From Heterodera schachtii (taxonomy: Eukaryota; Nematoda; Chromadorea; Rhabditida; Heteroderidae): DNA of 64,000 bases. Position numbers and translations under genes: made by a program. Positions 1-9,222 of the stretch are shown here, piece by piece; the stretch's first letter is position 1, and each line of letters begins with the position of its first letter. The stretch lies in the NCBI GenBank assembly GCA_023374025.1, contig SIJG01000030.1, forward strand, positions 1,348,155 through 1,412,154, read 5' to 3'. The notes under the pieces are model-generated. The model searched no databases. It was not told where the DNA came from and saw only the letters and a program-made list of their open reading frames with translations.

Positions 1-125
1 TGTCACTGCTCACACTCAGTGCCAAACCCTCCGACTGCCAAGCCTTGGAAAAGGGGCACCCGTGGATAAAGCAAGCGAATCGCAAGTCACCTTCACATCT
101 CTCAAGTGTTCCGCACACCAAGTGG
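1..125 (-). other. Possible exon fragment at the window edge
   Basis: This is a GC-rich island in AT-rich DNA that stays open on the minus strand across its whole length and reads into the window edge. The reading contains four cysteines in a short stretch (for example GHLVCGTLERC and FACFIHGC). I do not recognise the protein. It may be part of a secreted or zinc-binding protein, or chance openness of a short GC-rich segment. No start or splice site can be assigned with confidence. Confidence 0.2.
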
Positions 126-1135
126 CCATTTTTATCAAATTAAATTTCAAAACAATTTTCGTTGAATCAAATTAAAGCCAAATGAATTAAAAAAATAAAT
201 AAAATAATATGATTCAATTCATTGTGTTTAAAGACTCTATTAATGTCTTAAATTTTCATTCTTTGAACTGATAGGAAATGCTCAACTGATAAGGGAAAAA
301 AATGAGCATAAAATTAAATAAAAATGAATAATCAATCATAAGGCGTAAACTTAAAATTGCTCAAACGGTCGGAATTAATTTAAAATAACCCAAAATAATG
401 AGAAAAATGCAAATTAGGGGGCGCTCTTGCCTTTTTTCATATTTTGGAACGAATGTGGAGTCGATTCCTGCGAAAATTAAATTTTTTAATTTATAACATT
501 ATTTTTACTGATTCGAAAATTTTTTATCTTGGTAAATAATAGTCCGTATAAAAATTACGGTAAACGGGATTCCCGCCTGAATTTTTTCAAAAAGAATTCA
601 TTTCACCGCCGGAGAAAGAATGAAATTAGTTAATGGAAGATCCAAAAATTCGTCAAACATTGAGATTTTGAGTCATTTTTAAAGATTACCTACCTAATTT
701 GTAATATGATACATATAGCGCGATACCGATAGGCACCGATGGGAATTTTTTTGAAATAGCGCGCCCCTAAGTTTGGGCCATATTAAAATAAAATTGAATT
801 AAAATATGTTTCTGAATATGTATTAACAAAGAATTAGTGACCAATTGATTATTGTTGTTGTTTTGTTATGTTAGTAAAAAAAAAGCAGGTGGAGAAGTGG
901 GAGCACATACAATCAATAGTCCGTTAATTTGTAAATGTCATCATTGACTATTCAAAATTCTCGACAAAAACAACAAGAGAAGGAAGGATAAATAAACAAA
1001 ATTTAACTGTAAGCAATAAAATCATTTAAAGCGATCTGAAATAATAAAAATATGTAGAAGGCCAATTGTTCAATTTTTTATTACCACCCATATGTCCCTA
1101 CCGGATTCTTTTTCCATGACATAAGAGCTTGCTTA
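126..1135. other. AT-rich non-coding stretch
   Basis: No convincing reading frame is seen on either strand. Short palindromic segments are present, for example around 540-615, but no element boundaries can be drawn. Confidence 0.5.
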
Positions 1136-1290
1136 CTTAGGCCTAGGCTAAGCCGAAGCCTAAGCTTAAGCCGAGGCCTAAGCCTAGGCCTAAGCTTAAG
1201 CCTATGCTTAAGACTAGACCGAGGCCTCCTAAGCAAGCCTAAGCCTAGGCCTAAGCCGAGGCCTAAGCTTAAGACTAGGCCGCTACCGGG
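1136..1290. repeat. Degenerate GCCTAA / TTAGGC-like repeat
   Basis: The stretch is built from variants of GCCTAAGC, CCTAGGCC and AAGCCGAGG in both orientations. GCCTAA is the complement of TTAGGC, the nematode telomere repeat, but the copies here are irregular and partly palindromic (CTTAAG and CCTAGG centres). A related phrase recurs at 31780-31860 as a hairpin, so this may be the end of a dispersed inverted-repeat element rather than a true interstitial telomere. Confidence 0.5.
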
Positions 1291-2136
1291 ACCGGGAAAG
1301 ATTTTGAAAATCCGGGACCGCGACCTCGGAAGACCGGGGGTAAATTGCCGCCCCGGTCCCGTACAACTTTAAAAAAGTTATAGTGCCATATCTCTGGGGG
1401 TCCACTGCGTTTGGGCGCTCACGTTTGAAAGCTTTTACTAAACTACTGCTTCACGATTATTTAATCAATGATTTTCATCAAGTGATTTTGTCAATGATTT
1501 TAAAATAATAAATAAATACGAGCCTTATCATATATCAATCGATTCCTATAGTGGAGAGGAATCGAAAGGTGCTTGTTTCAGGATTCTACGATGCCTCTAT
1601 CAAAAGTTATAGCCCAACAAATTTTGTACTGGAATGGGGCTGCTTCTGGGTTTTTCAAAAAAGAGACATTCTTTGGCTTTTTTCGAAAAATTTTGACAAA
1701 ATCATAGATTTTTGCGATTTTGACGTCAGATTCTTGATCAGCGCCCAACTACCCTAGAAAAGTGCTTTCCTTTGTCGGGATTATAACATTATAGGCATTT
1801 AAAAATGTATGTTAAAGTATCAAGTAAACTGTATAAGTACTGAATAATCATAGACAAATTAATGATCTTGCAAACCGAGCTCAGATCGTGATCAGCGTAT
1901 TTTTTAGCCTAGAAAATGCACTTCCGAAATTTTTAATTTTAATTTTCGAAGAAACCACAAAACTTTACCATTGCCCAAAATGTGTTTAAATAATCTTTTT
2001 TACATTCTCTCAGCCATTCTAAAATTCAGCATCAGGTTTTTGCTTCAAGAATTCCTTGCTTAAAAAAACAATGTAAAATGAGTACCTTTATCGGCATCTA
2101 AAAATGTATGTGAAATCTGTCCCGTAAACTATAAAA
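1291..2136. other. Non-coding stretch with dispersed repeat fragments
   Basis: Around 1275-1375 a phrase rich in CCGGGACCG appears in both orientations. The phrases GTCCACTGCGTTTGGGCGC (about 1399) and TTGATCAGCGCCC (about 1735) recur near 21,070-21,200, so these are pieces of dispersed elements. The 68-codon plus-strand frame at 1551-1757 lies in this repeat material and shows no recognisable protein features. Confidence 0.45.
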
Positions 2137-3020
2137 GGGCTCAAGTACAGCTTATGCGTCCAATGGACTTTTTTTGTGCGTCCAATCGACTTTTATGCGT
2201 CCAATCAATTTTTATGAGTCCAATCAATTTTTATGCGTCCATTCGATTTTTTATGCGTCCAATCAATTTTTCCATCTGGTGATCATTAGGGATGTTAATT
2301 TTTGTGACGAAAAATCTCGAAATAGTTAACTAAAATGTGAGTAAAAATGCCAAAATAGTGACAAAATAGTGCCAAAAAGTCCAAAATAGTGACGAATAGT
2401 GACATAATTTTCAGCCAAAAAGTGAGCAAAAATAATTTTTATTCACTGATTGCAGTTGCAAATGAAGTACATTTCCTTTGAACTATTTCCTTAGCAAATA
2501 CTGAATTTTTTTAAATTAAAATTTGTCAAGAAAAAAAATTTGCGAGAAGAATTTTTAAGAAAATTTTCCAATTCTCAGTGGTATTTTTGAAAAAAAATTT
2601 AAGTCGATTCTTAGGGGTGTATTTTTGAGAAAAATTTTTGCTCGATTCTTAGGGGTGTATTTTTTGATTTTATTGCATTTTTATTAAGGAATTTTCCAAA
2701 AAATGCCGAAATAGTGAAAAAATAGTGACAAAACTCCAAAATAGTGAATTTTACTATTTTAGTGACAAAGCTCCAAAATAGTTATTTCTAGTGACTAATA
2801 GTGATTAGCTGCACCTTAATTCAACATAGGGGATGGCACGTCTTAATTCATTGACTAAATTGGATACCAAAGAGCGAACCATTGGCCTTTTTCGGAATTT
2901 GTCCTAACACTAACAAAAAATACCATAATGGTGAAATATTTTCAATACTATACAATTCGATGTAAAAAATTGATTGGACGCATATAAGTCGATTGGACGC
3001 ATAAACTGTACTTGAGCCTT
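2137..3020. mobile_element. Inverted-repeat element with GCGTCCAAT subterminal repeats
   Basis: The two ends are inverted copies: the left carries GGCTCAAGTACAG followed by several ATGCGTCCAAT repeats, and the right ends with the reverse complement (ATTGGACGCAT repeats, then CTGTACTTGAGCC). The left end has at least five GTCCAAT-type repeats in about 110 bp and the right end two. No transposase frame is present. It is therefore a non-autonomous, MITE-like DNA element, about 0.9 kb long, with another repeat inside. No clear target duplication is seen. Confidence 0.65.
2286..2818. mobile_element. AGGGATG-type repeat nested in the preceding element
   Basis: The segment starts TTAGGGATGTTAATTTTTG, is filled at both ends with variants of the phrase AATAGTGACAAAA, and has a core with two copies of TTCTTAGGGGTGTATTTTT (about 2609 and 2648). 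The right end is a diverged inverted copy of the left. The ends resemble hAT termini, but no 8-bp target duplication is preserved. The same core is found in several other repeats of this window. Confidence 0.5.
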
Positions 3021-3260
3021 AGAAAAGTACCAAATTGGTTTTCGAGTTAAGACCGGTTAAAAAACCGATTTTTTGGCACTTTCACAACGCGTGACATATT
3101 TTTTCCTGCTTAGCTCCTTGCGACGAATCGATTGGGTATATCATTTGAACATTTTTTTCACGGGCCGTTCACTACAATTCACCCGCTTTTCCTTTTTCTT
3201 AATGCTTTTCCATATAACTTTTCGTTTTTAGTTGCATAGTTTATTTGGTATTGTCTCATT

Positions 3261-4221
3261 ATGCTTTCGGCACGTTCTCTCCATTTTGCGCTTTCTCGTC
3301 TTTCTTCGTTTTCGCCGCTTTGCCGTGCTTCCACTTCATCTGTACGCCACTTCTGCCTGCTTGGACGCAATTTGACACGCTATAGAGCCAAGGAACCGTT
3401 ACGTGCGGCATCGCGGGCCGACTCAATTCCGCCGAGGCCATTGCTACAAGTCATCATCCGAGGCGGAATTTTCTTTTTCGTGGTAGGATTTTTATTGTAG
3501 AAATTTTATAATACTTTGTTTTTTGGGGTCACTGATCACGAATCCGGCATTAAGTCATGTTTAGACTAAGGATGCGAATTCGAAAATTTGAATTTTCGAC
3601 TTTTTGATCGAATTTGCTCCGAGATTCGAAATTTGCCAAAATGGATGCCGGATTCGTGTTTAGCGACCCCAAAAAAACCTGGAAACGTTTTTTAGGGCAA
3701 AAAAATTTGAATTTTTTTTTCCAAAAAGAGGGGGGGGGGACAACTACAGTATTACCCTTTTGTTAAGGCCAGCAGTGTCTTCTCAATGATTGCTGCCGTG
3801 TATGACTTTGAGATGACACAGAAGCGATTCCAATCGGTGATTGACCAGGCCATTTACGAATTCCGTCGCACTTTTTCCTTCAATCCGCCGCAAGAGCGCA
3901 AAACGGAAGCCTGGACGAAACAAATGGAAGAGGAAAGGGAGGCAGTGAAAGAACGAATTCGGTAGGACGCGTAAAGTGTCATGGGATGCGTAAAACCGAC
4001 TAGAACCAAATAGAATACGGACAAAAATTTACATTTCCTGAGATTGCATTTTAAATTTAATGTTTCTAAATAATTTCTGAAACTCGGTTTTTCCGGAACC
4101 TAAAACTGTTAATTATCCTAATCACAATTATGTAATTTTCAGGATGAATAAACAAAAGTTGGAGGAGCGCAAGAAGTCGGGCATGAAGGGAGAAGGGGAC
4201 GACGATGACGAAGAAAATTAA
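3261..4221 (+). CDS. Small mitochondrial membrane protein, three exons
   Basis: Three exons can be joined in frame: 3261-3482, 3768-3961 and 4143-4221 (164 codons plus stop), with GT donors and AG acceptors. The N-terminus (MLSARSLHFALSRLSSF and onward) is rich in Arg, Ser and Leu and lacks acidic residues, as in a mitochondrial presequence. A single hydrophobic segment runs across the first junction (about residues 62-85). It is followed by a charged, coiled-coil-prone tail (EEEREAVKERIRMNKQ) ending in an acidic DDDDEEN. The membrane segment followed by a YDFE and KRFQS motif is weakly like the N-terminal region of PARL-type mitochondrial rhomboids, but no rhomboid catalytic core follows. 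That comparison is only a suggestion. Intron 1 contains a small inverted-repeat element. Codon composition is much richer in GC than the flanks, which supports a real gene. Confidence 0.6.
3519..3677. mobile_element. Short inverted-repeat element in an intron
   Basis: The ends are inverted copies of about 30 bp with a few mismatches: TTTTGGGGTCACTGATCACG on the left and the reverse complement of a near match ending in GCGACCCC on the right. The middle carries further small palindromes (TTCGAAAATTTGAATTTTCG). It lies wholly inside intron 1 of the 3261-4221 gene. Confidence 0.6.
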
Positions 4222-4881
4222 ATCATAATTAAAAGTAATAGGGGAATTTACCAGATTTTTTTTGTTTGCTTTTTTGATAAATTATTTTGTTCAATTTGTA
4301 ATTGAAATCAGTTTTTTCATTTAAATTTTTACCTGCCAAATTTCAACTACTGTTCTTTAATTTATTGGTGTCGTTTTTTTTTTTGCTAGGGTTTTTCTGT
4401 GATAATTAGGGATGCAATTTTTAGGCTCTAAAAACCCCAAAAATAGGCTCTAAAAATGGAAAATAGGACTAAAAACCTCATTTTTAGGTGTGTAAAATGA
4501 CAAAATGTATTCTAAAAAATTGAGCCAAATCAATATTGAGATAAATAATTTTATAAATCAAAATCTTGTTAATAAAATAAATAAACTTTTGAGATGAATT
4601 TTTGAAAAATTTCCATTTCTTAAGGGGTTTTTTTGAAAATTTTCGGGTCGATTACGGAGCCGAGATTGGCTGGGCTTTGTACCCGGAATAACCGCCGCGG
4701 GGCAATCGCCGCTTTAACAACCAATTCTCATGTTGAGAGTCTTTGGTCTGCTGTTCTCGGATAACAAGAAGTTCATTCTTAATCCTCTTTTGTTTTAAAA
4801 TAATATTTTTAAAATTATTCCCAATTATTTTTTACTCGGCACGAATTGACGGATTGTATCATAAAAGTGTTTCGGTGCTGA
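4222..4881. repeat. Non-coding stretch with an AGGGATG-type repeat fragment
   Basis: From about 4407 the sequence TTAGGGATGCAATTTTTAGG begins a run of the phrase TAGGCTCTAAAAACC. It is followed near 4615 by a diverged copy of the shared core (CTTAAGGGGTTTTTTTG). The other end is missing, so this is a truncated copy. A related copy lies at 56,095-56,410. A short GC-rich patch at 4650-4790 contains a short open frame (from ATG at 4732) that I cannot identify. Confidence 0.45.
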
Positions 4882-5007
4882 ATGTTAATGAAAGTCAAAG
4901 GCAGCAAAATTGCCAAAAAGGCAAAGGTCGACAAAGAAAGAACAGTCGAAAGAACGAGAACAGATCGTTCATTCATTTTTTATGCGCTTCAACAATTAAA
5001 TGAATGA
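4882..5007 (+). CDS. Possible terminal exon or very small protein
   Basis: A 41-codon frame rich in Lys, Arg and Thr (it includes SKIAKKAKVDKERTVERTR) ends with ALQQLNE. Its composition is protein-like, unlike the surrounding AT-rich DNA, and a longer frame overlaps it. It could be the last exon of a gene whose upstream part lies in the GC-rich patch at 4650-4790, but I cannot find a consistent splice pattern. No family is recognised. Confidence 0.2.
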   Translation: MLMKVKGSKIAKKAKVDKERTVERTRTDRSFIFYALQQLNE

Positions 5008-5243
5008 TTATTAAATTTGCAATTTGTTATTGTCATTTTACAGAAATTTGAAACCAATTAGTGTGGTTGGGATTGACTAATTGTGGATGGGGTGACTAAT
5101 TATAAGTTCCTCACTTTTCGCCGATTTATGCGCGAGACAAACGGCGAAGAATTGGGGTCAAAATTGCAACATAAGTAGTGTAAGACCCCGTTTTGGTGGC
5201 CATCTGAGCGCCGGGACATTTCAGTCCCAGCGCTCTGGCCGGC

Positions 5244-5277
5244 CGTTTGAGCGCCAGTGTACACTGGCGCTCAAACG
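5244..5277. repeat. 34-bp perfect palindrome
   Basis: Two 17-nt arms with no spacer: the left arm is CGTTTGAGCGCCAGTGT and the right arm is its exact reverse complement. It lies in the composite element. A diverged half (GGCCGTTTGAGTACC) recurs near 5660. Confidence 0.85.
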
Positions 5278-5351
5278 ACCTTAACCTTTTGGCTCCGATT
5301 TTGTCGACCATTTGTCCCTTTGTCGACCATTTGTCCTCTGTGACTTTTTTN

Positions 5352-5412
5352 CTGTGGCCTAATGGTTAGTGTGTTTAGTTGTTTCGGAGAGGGGGCAAAA
5401 AAGTTCGATCCC
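5352..5412 (+). ncRNA. tRNA-like segment (degenerate)
   Basis: It has a Pol III A-box-like stretch (TGGCCTAATGGTTAG) and a B-box-like stretch (AGTTCGATCCC) at roughly tRNA spacing. The anticodon arm is not well formed and no acceptor stem pairs. It is probably a tRNA-derived module of the mobile element rather than a working tRNA gene. The ambiguous base 5351 directly precedes it. Confidence 0.4.
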
Positions 5413-5466
5413 AACACCATGTGATTGGATTTGAATTATTTAGTCAGAAATTAATGCTCAATACGA

Positions 5467-5532
5467 ATGCGTATCAGTGGCATAATGGTTAGTGTGTTGG
5501 GCTTTTTTCGGCGCAACCTGGGTTCGGTTCCG
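5467..5532 (+). ncRNA. tRNA-like segment (degenerate)
   Basis: A second copy of the same design: A-box TGGCATAATGGTTAG and B-box GGTTCGGTTCC, about 45 bp apart. It shares the phrase ATGGTTAGTGTGTT with the segment at 5352, so the two arose by duplication or belong to one SINE-like family. No proper acceptor stem is visible. Confidence 0.45.
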
Positions 5533-5782
5533 CGCGGGGTTAGCAGATTAAATTTAAGGACAAATGGTCGAAAAGGGACAAAAGGTCAACCTGGGATAAA
5601 TGATCCAAAAACGGACAAATGGTCGACAGAGGGACAATAGGTCAACCATGGGGACAAATGGCCGTTTGAGTACCAGAAAGGCCGTTTCAGTGCCAGGACT
5701 CTGGTACTGAAAAGCGTCAGAAAATCTGGTACTGAAATGTCCGGTACTGAACCGTACGGGGAATCGTGGTCTTACACTACTT

Positions 5783-7376
5783 TTAATATTCTTAAATTAT
5801 TCATTTACTTCATGAGTATTTAATATATAGTTAAAATTACTTACACTCTTTTTTGCTAAAACATTAATTTAATTTGTTTTGGATTAATAATAATACAACC
5901 TTTAATATTTTTATATTATAATTTTGTTAAAAACATAAAGAAATATAAACTAATAAAATATTTTTAAAATGATCAAGTTAATTAATGCTAATATTATTTT
6001 CTTGTCAGCCATTACCAATTTGAAAGGAGAAAGTGTATTCCCTAACAAATAAATAAAATGGTCTATTTATTTATAATTTGTTACGCCAAGATTAAATTGA
6101 TTTTTTCATTCCACTATTCATGACTGACTCTCGAATTGATGTTTTTATTAGGCTCGTATTTCTCCTCTCCTTAAACATAATAACGTACGAAGACTGTCAT
6201 GTCAAAGATTTGTTTTTATATTAACATAAATTTAATAAAACTCATTCTAATCAAATTGCGTATATTAAAGTGTACCTGAACATATAAATTATTTTTTTAA
6301 TATAAAAATAACCATATTCTTTTTAACGATGCCGCAATTTCATAGTACTTTTATATAAAATGATATAAAATTATAATGTAAATCATTATAAAAAAAGCTA
6401 AGGCTCATGAATTAAAATAAGGCATAAATTAGATACAAGATCTGATTCTCATGTCCAATCTGAGATCTAAGAAAATGGTGGATATTCACAAAGTTAAACT
6501 CGAAATATAATTAGAAATATTAAAATTAGTAATTCATACAATTGCAAAATTTGAAGAATGCATATATAGTTGGAAAAATTTTCACATAACTACGTAATTG
6601 TTTATCATTTCAACTGTAAGATAGTAAATAAAATAATTTCAAGTAATTTTAATTTCTGTATAAAAGGCAAAAAGATAAATAAATTAATTTAAAGATCTAA
6701 AATATACGTTAAAATTATGGAAAACATGTTAAAAATAAGAACAATTATTGCATTACCATGAAATTATTATATTAATGAGAAGAACCACAGACAGGATCAA
6801 TAGAAAACGGGATAGTCAAGAATTATAAAAAAAATTTATTGTTATAATTAAAATGTTTTTTATTTTTCATATTAATTAAACAAAAAAATCAATACTTGGT
6901 GATAAAAATAACTTAAATAAAATAATTATTTACAAATAAACCCTCAAAATCAAATCAGTTAAAATGATATTGTTATATTTTAAATAAAAAATTAAGTAAA
7001 TTTCTAATAAAATGAAATGAAATCAAAGAAAGTTATTTCAATATTTTTCATTAAATAAGTAAAAATAACAATATTTAATCGGCGTTTAAATAAAATAAAT
7101 AGGATAGAAATAAAAAAGGAAAACGAAATATTTATTTATGAATATTCTAATAAAATGCTTTCCATATTTTACGTTAGTAAAAAGATTAATTAAGTGTTTT
7201 AATAGAAAAAAATTTAATTTATTTAATACAAATATGAATATATAAAAATCAAGATTATTTATTTATTTTGTTATAATTTTTTTTAAATTTATAAATAAAG
7301 TTTACTATTATTTACAACATATAATAATTTTACAATATATTTTTTATTATTACACGGAATTGGCTTTAATATATAA
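5783..7376. other. AT-rich non-coding stretch
   Basis: Very AT-rich with no supported gene on either strand. There is nothing beyond poly-A/T runs and short direct repeats. Confidence 0.6.
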
Positions 7377-7418
7377 CTAGCGCAGGCGCGCTCGCTTCGC
7401 TCGCGCACCTCGCGCTAG
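7377..7418. repeat. GC-rich interrupted palindrome
   Basis: A 42-bp island bounded by CTAGCGC and its complement GCGCTAG. Between them is a nearly self-complementary run (GCGCGCTCGCTTCGCTCGCGC region). It stands alone in AT-rich DNA, about 40 bp before the polypyrimidine tract. Confidence 0.6.
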
Positions 7419-7456
7419 CTAAAGATAAAAAAATATTTATCATACATATCCATCTT

Positions 7457-9222
7457 GCCCCACTCTCTCTCTCTCTTTTTCTCCTTCTTTCTATCTGTCT
7501 TCTTTTCTACATCTTCTCTTTTCTATCGCCTTTTCTCTCTCTCCTCTTTTCTCACTCACTCCTCTTTTCTTTTCTCTCTCTCCTCTTTTCAACATCTCCT
7601 CTTTTCTCTCTCTCTTCCTTTCACTTTCCTCTCTTCTCTTTTCAATATCTCCTCTTTTCTCTCTCTCCTCTTTTCTCTCTCTCCTCTTTCTCTCTCTTCT
7701 CTTTCTCTCTTTCTCTCTCTTCTCTTTTCTCTCTCTTCTCTTTTCTCTCTCTTCTCTTTTCTCTCTCTTCTCTTTTCTCTCTCTTCTCTTTTCTCTCTCT
7801 CTCCTCTTTTCTCTTTCTCTTCTTTTCTCTTTCTCCTCCTTTCACTTTCCTCTCTTCTCTTTTCTCTCTCTCCTCTTTTCTCTCTCTATTTTTTTAATAT
7901 CTCCTCTTTTATCTCTCTCTTCCTTTCACTTTCCTCTCTTCTCCTTTCTCTTTCCTCTTTCCTCTCTTCTCTTTTCTCTCTCTCCTCCTTTCTCTTTCCT
8001 CTCTTTTCTTTTCTCTCTCTCCTCTTTTCTCTCTCTCCTCTTTTCTCTCTCTCTCTCTTTTCTCTCTCTCCTCTTTTCTCTCTCTCTCCTCTTTTCTCTC
8101 TCTCTCTCTCTCTATTCAATATCTCCTCTTTTATCTCTCTCCTCTTTTCTCTCTCTGTTTTTCTCTCTTCCCTTTTCTCTCTTTTCTCTCTCTCTTTCTC
8201 TTTTCTCTCTCTTCTCTTTTCTCTCTCTCTCCTCTTTTCTCTTTCTCTTCTTTTATCTCTCTCCTCCTTTCACTTTCCTCTCTTCTCTTTTCTCTCTCTC
8301 CTCTTTTCTCTCTCTATTTTTTCAATATCTCCTCTTTTATCTCTCTCCTCCTTTCACTTTACTCTCTTTTCTCTCTCTTCTCTTTTCTCTCTCTTTTCTT
8401 TTCTCTCTCTTCTCTTTTCTCTCTCTTCTCTTTTCTCTCTCTCTCCTCTTTTCTCTTTCTCTTCTTTTCTCTTTCTCCTCCTTTCACTTCCTCTCTTCTC
8501 TTTTCTCTCTCTCCTCTTTTCTCTCTCTATTTTTTCAATATCTCCTCTTTTCTCTCGCACCTCCTTTCACTGTCCTCTCTTCTCTTTTTTCTCTCTCTCC
8601 TCTTTTTTCTCTCTATTTTTTCAATATCTCGTCTTTTATCTCTCTCCTCCTTTCACTTTCCTCTCTTTTCTCTCTCTTCTCTTTTCTCTCTCTTCCCTTT
8701 TCTCTCTCTTCTCTTTTCTCTCTCTTCTCTTTTCTCTCTCTCTCTTCTTTTCTCTTTCTCTTCTTTTCTCTTTCTCCTCCTTTCACTTTCCTCTCTTCTC
8801 TTTTCAATATCTCCTCTTTTCTCTCTATCCTCTTTTCTCTCTCTCCTTTTTTCTCTCTCTCCTCTTTTCTCTCTCTCCTCTTTTCTCTCTCTTCTCTTTT
8901 CTCTCTCTTCTCTTTTCTTTCTCTTCTCTTTTCTCTCTCTCTCCTCTTTTCTCTTTCTCTTCTTTTCTCTTTCTCCTCCTTTCACTTTCCTCTCTTCTCT
9001 TTCTCTCTCTCCTCTTTTCTCTCTCTATTTTTTCAATATCTCCTCTTTTATCTCTCTCCTCCTTTCACTTTCCTCTCTCCTCTTTTTTCTCTCTATTTTT
9101 TCAATATCTCCTCTTTTATCTCTCTCCTCCTTTCACTTTCCTCTCTTCTCTTTTCTCTTTCTTCTCTTTTTTCTCTCTTCTCTTTTCTCTCTCTCTCTCC
9201 CTCTCTCTGTTTTTCTCTTCAT
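7457..9222. repeat. 1.77-kb polypyrimidine (CT) tract
   Basis: Nearly every base of the plus strand is C or T. The tract consists of CTCTCTCTTTTCTC-type units, with a few recurring interruptions (TTTCACTTTCC and TTTTTTCAATATCTCC) that mark a higher-order repeat of roughly 100-200 bp. A 602-codon Ser/Leu/Phe-rich frame runs through it only because pyrimidine-only codons cannot form stops. I treat it as non-coding. Confidence 0.9.

Larger units (their letters stand above)
5173..5782. mobile_element. Composite inverted-repeat element with tRNA-like modules
   Basis: The element is bounded by the 15-bp perfect terminal inverted repeat AAGTAGTGTAAGACC. The interior has GACCATTTGTCC-type repeats in one orientation on the left and the opposite on the right, phrases such as CTGGTACTGAAA, a 34-bp palindrome, and two tRNA-like segments. 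There is no protein-coding capacity, so it is non-autonomous. The target duplication is unclear. Confidence 0.6.

Noticed and set aside
1136..1290. True chromosome end (telomere)
   Set aside because: Repeats are irregular, in both orientations, and flanked on both sides by ordinary sequence.
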